A stretch of DNA of 64,000 nt from Bifidobacterium catenulatum DSM 16992 = JCM 1194 = LMG 11043 (GCF_001025195.1 NZ_AP012325.1:1116001-1180000); one strand, 5' to 3'. Shown: positions 1 to 8,651, counted from the first letter of the stretch. Notes: generated from the sequence alone by a model not told the origin. Made by a program: numbers and translations.

Positions 1-971
1 TGGGCTTCGAGACCGCGCTCAGCAACCTTGCGTGCGTGAGCCAGAGCCTCTTCGTCGACGTGGAAGGACTCTTCCGGATCGTAGCCGAGCAGTTCCTTGA
101 GGCCTGCGACGGCTTCGGCGCCCAGCTTGGAGCCGTGAGAAGACGGATCGTTGGTCTTGCCCGGGGTCGGCCAAGCGATCAGGGTGTCGACCTTGATGAG
201 CTTCGGCTGGTTCGGGGCAGCCTCACGAGCCTTGGCGATGGTGTCGGCCAGACCCTCGACATCCTCCTTGTAGGAGCCGTCAGGCTGAATGAAGCTGAAC
301 TCGTCGGTGTACCAGCCGTAGGCCTGGAAGCGCTTGAGCACGTCTTCAGCCAGAACCAGGTTGGTGTCGCCTTCGATCTGGATGCGGTTGGCATCGAAGA
401 TCACGGTCAGGTTGCCCAGCTGCTGGTTGGCAGCGAGGGATGCAGCTTCGCCGGAGATACCTTCTTCGATATCGCCTTCGCCGCAGATGACCCAGATGTT
501 GTGGTCGAACGGGGACTCGCCTGCCGGAGCTTCCGGATCAAGCAGGCCACGCTGGAAGCGCTGGCCATAGGCGAAACCGATGGCGGAAGCGAAGCCCTGG
601 CCCAGCGGACCAGTGGTCATTTCGATGCCCGGGGTCAGGCCGTATTCCGGATGACCCGGGGTACGGGTGTCAGCGCCGCCACGGAAGTTCTTCAGATCGT
701 CCAGGGTCAGGCCGTAGCCGGAGAAGTACAGCTGGACGTACTGGGTGAGGGAGGCGTGGCCACCGGAAAGGATGAAGCGGTCGCGACCTTCCCAGTTGGG
801 ATCGTTCGGATCATGCTTGATGAAATGCTGATACAGGGTGTAGGCGATAGGCGCCAGGGAAACGGGGGAACCCGGGTGGCCGTGTCCCGCACGCTCAACC
901 GCGTCGGCCGACAGGACCTTGGCCATCTTGATGGCGCGCTCGTCCAGCTCGGTCTCCTTGAATTCGGTCAT
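1..971 (-). CDS. tkt: Transketolase, N-terminal part (3' end outside window)
   Basis: Transketolase moves two-carbon ketol units between sugar phosphates using thiamine pyrophosphate; in bifidobacteria it works with transaldolase to feed the fructose-6-phosphate phosphoketolase (bifid) shunt. Translation from the ATG at 969-971 starts MTEFKETELDERAIKMAK and continues into the TPP-domain hallmarks: the GHPGSPVSLAP segment, GGHASLTQY, TTGPLGQG and the GEGDIEEG diphosphate-binding motif. About 323 codons are visible, roughly half of a normal transketolase, and the frame is open to base 1, so the gene is cut by the window and not broken. A good Shine-Dalgarno (GGAAGGAAAG) lies just before the ATG. 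It is divergent from hrcA. Confidence 0.95.
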   Translation of the reverse strand, partial: MTEFKETELDERAIKMAKVLSADAVERAGHGHPGSPVSLAPIAYTLYQHFIKHDPNDPNWEGRDRFILSGGHASLTQYVQLYFSGYGLTLDDLKNFRGGADTRTPGHPEYGLTPGIEMTTGPLGQGFASAIGFAYGQRFQRGLLDPEAPAGESPFDHNIWVICGEGDIEEGISGEAASLAANQQLGNLTVIFDANRIQIEGDTNLVLAEDVLKRFQAYGWYTDEFSFIQPDGSYKEDVEGLADTIAKAREAAPNQPKLIKVDTLIAWPTPGKTNDPSSHGSKLGAEAVAGLKELLGYDPEESFHVDEEALAHARKVAERGLEA

Positions 972-1229
972 GGATTACTTTCCTTCCAATTGGTCGGGCC
1001 GCGTATCCGGCTTGTGCCGAGCGCTCGACGCCCTCACATTGCGTTTCCCATAGTAGCGACGTGAGGTGACGTTGTGATGGATTTTTGGCGTGTTTTGGTA
1101 GTTTGTGTTCTGTTAACGCTCACAATTAACATTCTCGTGCGATTGTCCTGTTCGATTGGTGGCATGACGAGCATTTCGGGAGATTATTATCGGGAAAAAC
1201 AAGAAACAAGTACTCTGGAAGCGAACCGA
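972..1229. other. Divergent intergenic region tkt / hrcA
   Basis: No credible gene is seen between the transketolase start and the CIRCE box; short open frames here lack ribosome binding sites and family-like composition. The stretch must carry the promoter of tkt (leftward) and that of hrcA (rightward). I could not pick a convincing -35/-10 pair by eye. Confidence 0.5.
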
Positions 1230-1256
1230 TTAGCACTCGTGCCGTGAGAGTGCTAA
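1230..1256. promoter_or_regulatory. CIRCE operator (HrcA binding site)
   Basis: A perfect inverted repeat, TTAGCACTC at 1230-1238, a 9-nt spacer, and GAGTGCTAA at 1248-1256, matches the CIRCE consensus exactly. It ends 50 nt before the hrcA ATG, so HrcA is expected to repress its own hrcA-dnaJ operon and release it on heat shock. Confidence 0.97.
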
Positions 1257-1306
1257 TACAATGGGAGAAGCATTTGAGTCGTATCGCATATGTAGAGGAG
1301 GCACGC

Positions 1307-2440
1307 ATGACGCAGTCAAGACGTATGTTGGTACTGCGTGCCGTCGTCGAGGACTATATTCGCTCGCAGGAGCCAGTTGGTTCGACCACCTTGACCAAAG
1401 ATCATGATCTGGGCGTCAGCTCGGCCACCGTCCGTAATGATATGGCCGCCTTGGAAGATGAGGGATACCTTATTCAACCCCATACGTCAGCAGGGCGCAT
1501 ACCAACGGAAAAAGGGTACCGATACTTCGTGGACCGTTTGGCCACAGTGGTGCCGATGTCCGAAGCGCAACGCCGTGGCATCAACAGTTTTTTGTCGGGA
1601 TCCGTCAATCTGCAGGACACCTTGCAGCGCGCAGCCCGTCTTCTGGCGCAGATCACCGGTCAGGTCGCGGTCGTGGCGGCACCGTCGTTGGCGAAATCGA
1701 CGTTACGGCATATCGAAATCGTTCCCGTATCAATCAACACCTTGTTGGCCGTCGTCATCACCGACACCGGCCGAGTGGCGCAGCATATGCTCAACGTTTC
1801 CGAGTTGCCGGACACCACGGTGCTGTCGCATCTGGTCAACGAAATCAACGCGCAGTGCGCCAGCGTTTCTTTGACTCGAACCGCGGACTATGTCAGGCAA
1901 ATGTCGTCCCGCAAGGAATACCGCTCTATCAGCAAATTGGCGGAAACGCTTGCTCAAGCTTTCGATGGCATGGCCGACGACGAGCGCGCGAGCGAACTCT
2001 ACATGGCAGGAACCTCACGGCTCGCGCACCAGCGCACCGTGGCCGATCTCGCACCATTGTTCGATGCGTTGGAAGAGCAAGTCGTGCTCATGAAACTCAT
2101 GAGCTCGTTGAGTGAAACCACGCAATCCAATGGAGTCGGAGTGGCCATCGGATCCGAAACGCACACGCCTGGTCTACTGCATGCATCCGTGGTGACCAGC
2201 GGATACGGTCGAACCTCGGCAACCGTTGACGACACCACAAAAGGCGAGACTGCGGAAGAACAGGGGAGAGAAGCCAGCGATCGCACCATTACAGCGCAGG
2301 ATTCCAGCGAGCCCATTGCCTTCGTCGGATCCATTGGACCGACGCATATGGACTACGAGGCAACCATGGCTGCAGTGCGTGCCGTCGCCAGATATCTGAC
2401 CGCATTCGTGGCGCACGACGAAAACCAAACCAACAGCTGA
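1307..2440 (+). CDS. hrcA: Heat-inducible transcription repressor HrcA
   Basis: HrcA is the dimeric repressor that binds CIRCE and shuts off class I heat-shock genes; its folding depends on the GroE chaperonin. The protein (377 aa) begins MTQSRRMLVLRAVVEDYI, followed by the winged-helix signature EPVGSTTL, SSATVRNDMAALE and SAGRIPTEKGYRYFVD (residues about 20-75), then the GAF-like and dimerisation regions. The frame is open upstream to a GTG at 1244, but the start at 1307 is chosen because it sits 5 nt after an AGAGGAGG Shine-Dalgarno, and the upstream extension would overlap the CIRCE box. The C-terminal third contains a low-complexity, polar insertion (about residues 270-345) before the conserved end. 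dnaJ follows after 53 bp. Confidence 0.97.
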   Translation: MTQSRRMLVLRAVVEDYIRSQEPVGSTTLTKDHDLGVSSATVRNDMAALEDEGYLIQPHTSAGRIPTEKGYRYFVDRLATVVPMSEAQRRGINSFLSGSVNLQDTLQRAARLLAQITGQVAVVAAPSLAKSTLRHIEIVPVSINTLLAVVITDTGRVAQHMLNVSELPDTTVLSHLVNEINAQCASVSLTRTADYVRQMSSRKEYRSISKLAETLAQAFDGMADDERASELYMAGTSRLAHQRTVADLAPLFDALEEQVVLMKLMSSLSETTQSNGVGVAIGSETHTPGLLHASVVTSGYGRTSATVDDTTKGETAEEQGREASDRTITAQDSSEPIAFVGSIGPTHMDYEATMAAVRAVARYLTAFVAHDENQTNS

Positions 2441-2493
2441 CCCCGCCTTATGGCACAATGACACGCGAAAAGCAATAGGGAGAAAGAACAACC

Positions 2494-3645
2494 GTGACGG
2501 ACTATTACGAAGTGCTGGGCGTAGACCGCTCCGCAAGCGACGACGAGATCAAAAAAGCTTATCGAAAGATGAGCCGCAAATATCATCCCGATATCGCAGG
2601 TCCGGAATTCGAAGACAAATTCAAGGAAGTCAATAACGCCTATGAAGTGTTGTCCGACCCGCAGAAGCGTCAGATGTTCGACGCCGGTGTGGACCCGAAC
2701 GATCCAAATGCTGGAGGTATGGGCGGCAGCGGATTCGGTGGCGGATTCGGCGACATGGGAGACATCTTCAGCATGTTCACCGGAGGTGCCTTCGGCGGCG
2801 GCAACGGTGGACCGACCCCGCGTACACAGCCAGGACGTGACTCACTTGCCACGGTAACCATCGACTTGAAGACGGCGGTGTTCGGCGACACCGCGCATGT
2901 TGAGATCAAAACGTTCGGTCTATGTCAGGAATGCGCCGGAACAGGATGCCAGAAAGGCACTCAGCCCGCGCAATGCCCCGACTGCCATGGACAAGGCTAT
3001 GCCCAGCGTGTGGTACGCACCATGCTCGGCCAAATGATGACCACTGCGCCATGCGAACGCTGCGAAGGACACGGTACCGTTATCGAAAATCCTTGTCCGT
3101 CCTGCCTTGGTCATGGTCGCGTGCGCGTCACCCGTAATGTCGGCGTGTCCGTGCCGGCCGGCGTAACGAACAATACCCGTCTACGTCTCGCCAATCAGGG
3201 TGAAGTGGGTGAAAACGGCGGTGTTGCCGGCGACCTGTATGTCGATATCCGTATCGCTCAGGACGATACCTTCACTCGTGACGGTGATGATTTGCACTGC
3301 TGGATCCAGGTGCCGATGAGCTGGGCCGTGCTGGGGCATGATCTGGAGATCGACACGTTCGACGGCAAGCAGTCGGTGAGCGTGCCTGCAGGAAGCCAGC
3401 CTGACGACACTGTGACCTTGAAGAATCTGGGTGTCACACATCTTAACAACAAGAACGAGCGTGGCGATCTGGTGGCGCATATCGCAGTGAAGATTCCAAC
3501 AAAGCTCACTGACGACGAGCGCGCCTTGATGGAACGGTTCGCAGAAAAACATGACACAGATGCCCAACATGTTGCGGTAAGCGCACGCCCGACCTCCGGA
3601 ACGAAGAAGGGCTTCTTCTCCAAGTTAAAGGATGCGTTGCGCTGA
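2494..3645 (+). CDS. dnaJ: Chaperone protein DnaJ
   Basis: Hsp40 co-chaperone that delivers unfolded clients to DnaK and stimulates its ATPase. Seen in the 383-aa product: an N-terminal J domain with the HPD tripeptide (about residue 32), a Gly/Phe-rich linker (residues 70-110), a zinc domain with four CxxCxGxG-type repeats (starting [32 protein letters not shown]) and the C-terminal client-binding domain. Start is GTG with an AGGGAGAAAG ribosome binding site. It is co-transcribed with hrcA under CIRCE; no grpE or dnaK lies next to it, so this is probably the second dnaJ type (dnaJ2) found beside hrcA in actinobacteria. Confidence 0.95.
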   Translation: MTDYYEVLGVDRSASDDEIKKAYRKMSRKYHPDIAGPEFEDKFKEVNNAYEVLSDPQKRQMFDAGVDPNDPNAGGMGGSGFGGGFGDMGDIFSMFTGGAFGGGNGGPTPRTQPGRDSLATVTIDLKTAVFGDTAHVEIKTFGLCQECAGTGCQKGTQPAQCPDCHGQGYAQRVVRTMLGQMMTTAPCERCEGHGTVIENPCPSCLGHGRVRVTRNVGVSVPAGVTNNTRLRLANQGEVGENGGVAGDLYVDIRIAQDDTFTRDGDDLHCWIQVPMSWAVLGHDLEIDTFDGKQSVSVPAGSQPDDTVTLKNLGVTHLNNKNERGDLVAHIAVKIPTKLTDDERALMERFAEKHDTDAQHVAVSARPTSGTKKGFFSKLKDALR

Positions 3646-3701
3646 ATTTCCCTGTTCTAATGCCGTACTTCCGATGAGAAGACAGCGCTAGATCGCATTC
3701 A

Positions 3702-3741
3702 AATAGCCGGTTGCTTCAAAAATTGAGGCAACCGGCTATTT
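3702..3741 (+). terminator. Intrinsic terminator after dnaJ
   Basis: Stem AATAGCCGGTTGC paired with GCAACCGGCTATT around an A-rich loop, followed by TTTTG. The A-run on the 5' side makes it usable in both directions, which suits the convergent gene at 3815. Confidence 0.85.
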
Positions 3742-3814
3742 TGTCAATGTTTCTGCTGCAGCAAGCGGATTGTCTCACGCCTACAACAGTCAATCATTAG
3801 ACATATTTACGTGT

Positions 3815-4606
3815 TTATTTGAGCAATGACCGGCACATGGCGCGATACTGGTTCACATATCCGCCACCGAAGAACACGCAATGTCCAGCGATGGGGTAGA
3901 GCTGCCACAATGTGGTGCGCTTCTGCCATCCCGCCTTCAACGGGTGCACGGACTGATATCCGTCGAGAATGTCCCGCAGATACGACATGCCGAACAGGTC
4001 AAGCATGGCAAGATCCTCTTCACGATGCCCGCCATGCGCTGCCGGATCGATAAGCACCGCTTCTACGGATCCGGAATCGGCTGACCACATGACATTGCCG
4101 CTCCACAAATCGCCATGCACACGCGCAGGCTTATCGTTAGCCGCTTTACCCAGTATTTCAGGCAGCGCTTCAATGACGTCTTCAGTCAATTCCATGTCGT
4201 AGTCGGTCAGTTCGCAACGTTTCATACCAAGCCGTACCATCGGTCGTAGCCTGCCTTCGGCCAAATATGTGGCCACGTCATCCCATTCGCCGGTATCCAT
4301 AGGAACCGGATCCTGTAGGGGGCCGAAATAGCAGGTTCCCGTATAGCCGGCCGGAGCGGATCCGAAATAATCAGCGCCAGCATCGTGCATGTGGGCGAGG
4401 GACGCACCAAAATCATGCGCGGCCTGCAGTGTCGGCCCGCAGGCGTTCACACGTTCGATATCGAGATAATCCTTGCCCCAATCGTATACGTCCACAACAC
4501 GCGGACCTCCCTTGGAGCTCGCTTCACCAAGCCATTGCAGGCCACGGCCTTCACATTCGAAGAAACCTTCCGGGCTGAATGCTCTGCTTTTACGGTATTT
4601 GCTCAT
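3815..4606 (-). CDS. Fructosamine kinase family protein (ketosamine-3-kinase-like)
   Basis: Members of this APH-like kinase family phosphorylate the sugar of Amadori products (fructosamines or ribulosamines bound to amino groups), destabilising the adduct and so repairing glycated protein or metabolites. The 263-aa product has the catalytic loop HGDLWSGN (about residue 164) and the metal-binding IDPAAHGGHREEDLAML (about residue 190), both diagnostic. I start at the ATG at 4604-4606 (MSKYRKSRAFSPEGFF), which matches the family N-terminus and has an AAAGG upstream; the frame also offers a TTG at 4714 that would add 36 residues. It stands alone, convergent with dnaJ and divergent from uppP. The exact in-cell substrate cannot be read from sequence. 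Confidence 0.85.
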   Translation of the reverse strand: MSKYRKSRAFSPEGFFECEGRGLQWLGEASSKGGPRVVDVYDWGKDYLDIERVNACGPTLQAAHDFGASLAHMHDAGADYFGSAPAGYTGTCYFGPLQDPVPMDTGEWDDVATYLAEGRLRPMVRLGMKRCELTDYDMELTEDVIEALPEILGKAANDKPARVHGDLWSGNVMWSADSGSVEAVLIDPAAHGGHREEDLAMLDLFGMSYLRDILDGYQSVHPLKAGWQKRTTLWQLYPIAGHCVFFGGGYVNQYRAMCRSLLK

Positions 4607-4806
4607 AATGCCAGGCCTTTCTTTTGCATCATGCGCCACGTTTGCGAGACTATGTAGAGTCGCTGGCGAGATTCCGATAGGTTTGAGCTCCATTGTGTGC
4701 GTGGTTTGAGACAACTCAAGGATCCATAGCGAAAAATTAGACCCCTCTCGCTAGTCTTGGATGCGGAAAAGCAGACGAAACCATTGATACATGTAAAAGA
4801 GGGTTC

Positions 4807-5691
4807 ATGAATTTCTTCCAAGCGATTTTCCTTGGGCTGGTACAGGCATTGACCGAGTACCTGCCGGTTTCTTCCAGTGCCCATATCCGCATCATCGGCG
4901 ATTTGATGCTGGGGTCTGACCCAGGTGCCGCGTTTACCGCCATTATTCAGATTGGCACCGAGCTTGCCGTGATTTTGTATTTCCGTCGCGACATCATCCG
5001 TATTCTCGGCGCTTGGTTTGGTTCCCTGTTCGGCAAGGAGGGCAAGGACTTCAAAAGTCGCATGGGCGCGCACAATCCGGATACCCAGATGGGCTGGTTC
5101 ATTATCCTCGGCACCATGCCGATTCTGATTGCGGGCCTGCTGTTCAAGCATGCCATCGAAGGATCGCTGCGCAATCTATGGATCACCGTCACCGTGCTTG
5201 TGCTATTCGGCGTGTTGCTGTGGGTGGTCGATGCTCGTTCCAAGCAGGTCAAGACCATGAAGGAAATGACCTGGAAAGACGCGTTGATCTTCGGTATCGG
5301 CCAGATGCTCGCCCTGATTCCAGGCGTTTCTCGTTCCGGCGGCACCATCACCTTCGGCCGCGCTATGGGGTACACCCGTGAGGCAGCCGTCCGCGTGAGC
5401 TTCCTTATGGCCATTCCCGCCGTGTTCGGCGCAGGCATTCTGGAAGCCGTATCGGCCGTTAAGGATGTTGCGGCAGGGGATGCCGGCATGTTCCCGGGCT
5501 GGGGTCCGACCATCGCCGCAGCCATCGTGGCGTTCGTAGTCGGCTACGTGGTGATCATCGGCTTCCTGAAGTTCGTATCCACATTCTCATACAAGGCGTT
5601 CGCCATCTACCGCATCGGCTTGGCTGTCGTCGTGGCACTGCTACTGATCACAGGCGTGCTCTCTCCGCTGGAGGCCGTGGCTGCAGCGTGA
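4807..5691 (+). CDS. uppP: Undecaprenyl-diphosphatase UppP (BacA)
   Basis: Integral membrane phosphatase that converts undecaprenyl diphosphate to the monophosphate lipid carrier for peptidoglycan precursors; it also confers bacitracin tolerance. The 294-aa protein starts MNFFQAIFLGLVQALTEYLP and shows both family signatures: EYLPVSSSAH with the active-site Glu region near residue 18, and PGVSRSGGTI near residue 174. Multiple hydrophobic helices span the rest. The ribosome binding site AAAAGAGGG precedes the ATG. It is monocistronic, ended by the hairpin at 5721-5760. Confidence 0.96.
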   Translation: MNFFQAIFLGLVQALTEYLPVSSSAHIRIIGDLMLGSDPGAAFTAIIQIGTELAVILYFRRDIIRILGAWFGSLFGKEGKDFKSRMGAHNPDTQMGWFIILGTMPILIAGLLFKHAIEGSLRNLWITVTVLVLFGVLLWVVDARSKQVKTMKEMTWKDALIFGIGQMLALIPGVSRSGGTITFGRAMGYTREAAVRVSFLMAIPAVFGAGILEAVSAVKDVAAGDAGMFPGWGPTIAAAIVAFVVGYVVIIGFLKFVSTFSYKAFAIYRIGLAVVVALLLITGVLSPLEAVAAA

Positions 5692-5720
5692 ACCTAGTTC
5701 GATAAGCGAACAACAAACAA

Positions 5721-5760
5721 CAAGTTGGGCCGATCATCACAGGATGGTCGGCCCAACTTG
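5721..5760. terminator. Bidirectional terminator between uppP and the PAC2 gene
   Basis: Near-perfect stem CAAGTTGGGCCGATCATC / GATGGTCGGCCCAACTTG with a 4-nt loop. It lies between two convergent genes; the U-tract is weak on either side, so efficiency may rest on the very long GC-rich stem. Confidence 0.8.
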
Positions 5761-5790
5761 TATATAGGCAACCTATCGTCAGCTGCAACG

Positions 5791-6615
5791 TCAATTGCCA
5801 CGCAAGAACGATTCGGCCTCGCGAATCAATTCTTCACATGCCGGCATGCCATTCGACGCGATACGTTGTGCCTGAGCGTTCAAATCGTAATCCCGCTCCA
5901 AACAGGCAAGATAATCGCCAGCGTGCGTCTGCTCGACAATCTCATCGGCATTCTTGCGCCATTCTGCAGCCTTCCTATTCAAATCACCCTCGATAATCGG
6001 AAGCTCCAACAGAAGCGACAATGCGCGAACCAGCTCAAGCGAGCCCTGCAAACATTCCGTATTGGCGCAATAATGAGGCACGGAAACCCATATGGACGTG
6101 GTCCGGAATCCCGCATCCGACGCAAAAGTGTCAAGAATGTTAGGAATGCCCACAGGACCGTTATATTCCTTATCAGGCTCGCTTTCGCAGCCATTCTTGG
6201 AAATATCAAGAGGCAAAGGCCTCGTATGGGGGCAGTCGTCGAACATGGATCCTAGCGTAACGATATCGCTCACATCGTAATCCTCTGCGATACGCAACGT
6301 TTGCCTGCAATAATCCTCCCAACGATAATTCGGTTCGGGGGCAATCTGCGCAAGAAAATGCAGCGTAGGGGAAACATCAATGTCATAAAACGTGGTCTGC
6401 GGCCAAATGATTCGCTTACGTCCCTGTACCGAGCAGATCATCGGACGAGCCACCTGATAATCATAAAAACCCTCATTGTCGATATGACACACCTCCTGTG
6501 AATCATATCGCGATACAAGATGCCGTATGACATTCGTCGCGGCCTGGCAGGCATCATTCCAGCCCTCGAATGCGGCAATCAATATCGTCGTTCGTCTTGT
6601 CGTCTCCTCACACAT
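5791..6615 (-). CDS. PAC2 family protein
   Basis: The 274-aa product opens with RRTTILIAAFEGWNDACQAA, the typical N-terminus of actinobacterial PAC2 (proteasome assembly chaperone-like) proteins, followed by FTxxRP-like ARPMICSVQGRKRIIWP and GSMFDDCPHTRP segments that recur in the family. PAC2 proteins are named from eukaryotic proteasome assembly factors, but the bacterial members have no established biochemical role; an ATP-grasp-associated or Pup-related function has been suggested only by inference. No strong Shine-Dalgarno is seen before the ATG. It is the only gene in its transcription unit, downstream of the unusual hairpin pair at 6773-6882. Confidence 0.85.
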   Translation of the reverse strand: MCEETTRRTTILIAAFEGWNDACQAATNVIRHLVSRYDSQEVCHIDNEGFYDYQVARPMICSVQGRKRIIWPQTTFYDIDVSPTLHFLAQIAPEPNYRWEDYCRQTLRIAEDYDVSDIVTLGSMFDDCPHTRPLPLDISKNGCESEPDKEYNGPVGIPNILDTFASDAGFRTTSIWVSVPHYCANTECLQGSLELVRALSLLLELPIIEGDLNRKAAEWRKNADEIVEQTHAGDYLACLERDYDLNAQAQRIASNGMPACEELIREAESFLRGN

Positions 6616-6772
6616 GTTTCAAATGTATAACGAAACCGTAGAGGCTGCGACACGCTTTTGCCGTCGGTGAATGACAAGCATTCGCGATATCACCGCAGAC
6701 AGTCAACGAAACAGTTAGTAATCTATTTTCCACAGCGCCTTCAACCGTTTCTCATTTTGTCCGATAATGTAC

Positions 6773-6882
6773 GTTATGTCAGAAAAGAGTGTCGGCCGAA
6801 GATTGCTACTCTTTTCTGTACATAACATCGTTGGATTATGTCAGCACGTCCCCTTTCAGGACTTTGCTCGATATAATCCAAC
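6773..6882. repeat. Two tandem long hairpins in an intergenic region
   Basis: First hairpin: 6773-6790 pairs with 6808-6826 (18 bp with one bulged base; arms GTTATGTCAGAAAAGAGT and ACTCTTTTCTGTACATAAC) around a 17-nt loop. Second: GTTGGATTAT (6830-6839) pairs with ATAATCCAAC (6873-6882), and inside it AGCA/TGCT and GTCC/GGAC pair again, making one long branched-free stem. Read on the minus strand both 3' arms contain TGACATAA. The 310-bp gap between the PAC2 gene and the next gene holds nothing else that I recognise. Nature unknown: leader RNA, small RNA or repeat element. Confidence 0.6.
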
Positions 6883-6926
6883 AGTATGGCGGGTGGCGTT
6901 TTCGCTGCGCTGGGCGCCTTTTACGG

Positions 6927-7295
6927 TCAGCCTTTGATGGCTTGTCTGAGTTTTCTTTCCATTTCGTTTTTCATGCCATTTCTGGCCTGCAGATACATAA
7001 ACACCAGCTCCGCGGCGATCAGCAAAATCATCAGCGCGGCTGACGGCCATCCTACTTGCTCATAGAAACGCTGGAATTTTGCGGAAAAGCCAGATTTGAA
7101 CATCGCATATACCGGGTATGGCAAGGCGCCAATAACCAATGAGGTGAAGTGCAAACCGACAATCGACCAACGTACTGGATATACGTCTCGCTTGGTTTTT
7201 GAGAAGATATTTCCACGAATCGCGGTAATCGAACAAATGTTCACCGCAATGACTGCCGCGACAATCCACAGCAATGCCGGCAGGATATCAAGCAT
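6927..7295 (-). CDS. Small integral membrane protein of unknown function
   Basis: I do not recognise this 122-aa protein. It starts MLDILPALLWIVAAVIAVNICS (first membrane helix), continues with WSIVGLHFTSLVIGALPYPVYAMF (second) and AALMILLIAAELVFMYLQ (third), and ends in a basic tail (NEMERKLRQAIKG). The ATG at 7293-7295 is chosen because a strong CAGGGGGA ribosome binding site precedes it; the longer open frame (to 7445) adds 50 residues with no membrane or family character. Loops are short, so it looks like a three-helix membrane protein with the N-terminus outside. It is flanked by the hairpin pair (downstream) and the MerR gene (upstream, same strand). Confidence 0.7.
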   Translation of the reverse strand: MLDILPALLWIVAAVIAVNICSITAIRGNIFSKTKRDVYPVRWSIVGLHFTSLVIGALPYPVYAMFKSGFSAKFQRFYEQVGWPSAALMILLIAAELVFMYLQARNGMKNEMERKLRQAIKG

Positions 7296-7404
7296 GCGAC
7301 ACTTCCCCCTGTTGTAATCCGTCTCTACATATCTACCGTATATCGATGACCATGTAACCCGATTTAACCTGTTCAACCTATACGGTATGCGCCAAACCTG
7401 TATA

Positions 7405-8028
7405 TTACAGTGAAACCGCGGTGCGTGTCTGTCGCTTTGCATCAAGCTTCTTTTTCATGCGCATCGCAGCGATGTCGTCAACAGGACGGGTCGAGTCCGC
7501 AGTGGAAGGCATCGTGGATAAATCGACATACTCCTCGTGTTCAAGAGCATCCCTAATTTGCTTCCACAGGGATCCCATGGATACTCCGAACACCGCCCTA
7601 CCGCTTTGCAACAGCGCCACCATTTGCTCGCTGTCCGTACATTCGTGCACATGCTGCCCATCGCACATAATGGTAATGTTTTCCAGCTGCTCAGCAGTGC
7701 ATTGCATTAGAAAACCGATGGCAGCCGTCACATTCTGCAGATTGATGCCCGCATCAAGCAGTTCTTTTGACACGGCAAGAATTACCACATCCTTGAACGA
7801 ATACAGTCTACGTGACCCAGACCCATGCGATGGAGTGATGGAAGGCTCCACAATCTGTCTGCGCGCCCAATAATCAAGCTGACGATAAGTGATGCCGGCC
7901 ACCCTCGATGCCACTGAACCCTTATAGCCACGTGTCACCGGCTGCGCATCGCTTGTGGGAAACAACTCCCCCTGTATCGCAGTCGGCACATGCAGATGCA
8001 ACCGCATTGTTGACTCTGCCTCATTCAT
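7405..8028 (-). CDS. MerR-family transcriptional regulator (Rv1828-like)
   Basis: The 207-aa protein carries a MerR-type winged helix at about residues 34-110: VAGITYRQLDYWARRQIVEPS, then GSGSRRLYSFKDVVILAVSKELLDAGINLQ. The C-terminal part (QCTAEQLENITIMCDGQHVHEC...) matches the effector-like domain of the mycobacterial Rv1828 subgroup, which is paired with GarA. Start ATG has an AGGAGA ribosome binding site. It lies 100 bp downstream of the FHA-protein gene on the same strand, repeating the garA-Rv1828 neighbourhood. Target promoters are unknown; Rv1828-type proteins bind DNA as dimers without the metal-sensing cysteines of classical MerR. Confidence 0.85.
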   Translation of the reverse strand: MNEAESTMRLHLHVPTAIQGELFPTSDAQPVTRGYKGSVASRVAGITYRQLDYWARRQIVEPSITPSHGSGSRRLYSFKDVVILAVSKELLDAGINLQNVTAAIGFLMQCTAEQLENITIMCDGQHVHECTDSEQMVALLQSGRAVFGVSMGSLWKQIRDALEHEEYVDLSTMPSTADSTRPVDDIAAMRMKKKLDAKRQTRTAVSL

Positions 8029-8128
8029 CGCATTCTCCTACGACATATAAACAGCGCCCATGAGCCTCCTTATGAAGCCCATGGGCGCGAAGCTGTTGTA
8101 CACAGTAGTTTATCCCGCATCACACGGA

Positions 8129-8587
8129 TCAACTAGCAATGACGGCCTTATTATCGAAATAAACCAGACGGAACTTGCCAAGAATGATTTCATCGCCATT
8201 CTTAAGTTCCTGCTGATCAACACGCTGACGGTTCACATACGTGCCATTCAAGCTTCCCGCATCGATAACGCAATACCTACCATTCAACCTGCGGAACACC
8301 GCGTGGGCACGGGAAACCGTAGAATCATCCAAAAGAATATCGGCGCTCGGATCACGGCCGACGGTAATCTCATCCTCATCGAGAAGATACCGCGACCCCG
8401 ATACCGCTCCCCTAGTCGAGATCAGCAACGCCGTGCCGTCGGCAAGACGCATAATGGTTTCAAGGTCCTCCTTCGTCAGAGGACGGTCTCCGGTGGAAGT
8501 AACCGGTACAGTTATTGCAGGAAGGCCAATGATGGTCGTTTCACCTGCGCTTGGAATCGGATCAGTCATAGTCGCCATTCTAGTCAT
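8129..8587 (-). CDS. garA: FHA-domain protein, GarA/OdhI-like
   Basis: GarA/OdhI proteins are phospho-switches: when a Ser/Thr kinase phosphorylates a Thr in the N-terminal tail, the tail binds the protein's own FHA domain and releases target enzymes of 2-oxoglutarate and glutamate metabolism. This 152-aa protein has the N-terminal acidic-TT motif (GETTIIGLPAI, about residue 16) like the ETTS motif of GarA, and a C-terminal FHA domain (about 55-140) with the phosphothreonine-binding residues VGRDPSADILLDDSTVSRAHAVF and SLNGTYVN. The first ATG is very close to AAGGG; the fourth codon (ATG) is an alternative. Its partner MerR gene is immediately downstream. Confidence 0.85.
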   Translation of the reverse strand: MTRMATMTDPIPSAGETTIIGLPAITVPVTSTGDRPLTKEDLETIMRLADGTALLISTRGAVSGSRYLLDEDEITVGRDPSADILLDDSTVSRAHAVFRRLNGRYCVIDAGSLNGTYVNRQRVDQQELKNGDEIILGKFRLVYFDNKAVIAS

Positions 8588-8651
8588 TACCCTTGCAAAT
8601 AGCCGGTATTGAGACCGGCATAGTCACGAATCATACACCGTAAAGCGGGCT

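Noticed and set aside
36..1064. 342-codon plus-strand open frame antisense to transketolase
   Set aside because: It mirrors the codon structure of tkt; it has no ribosome site and no family-like motif.
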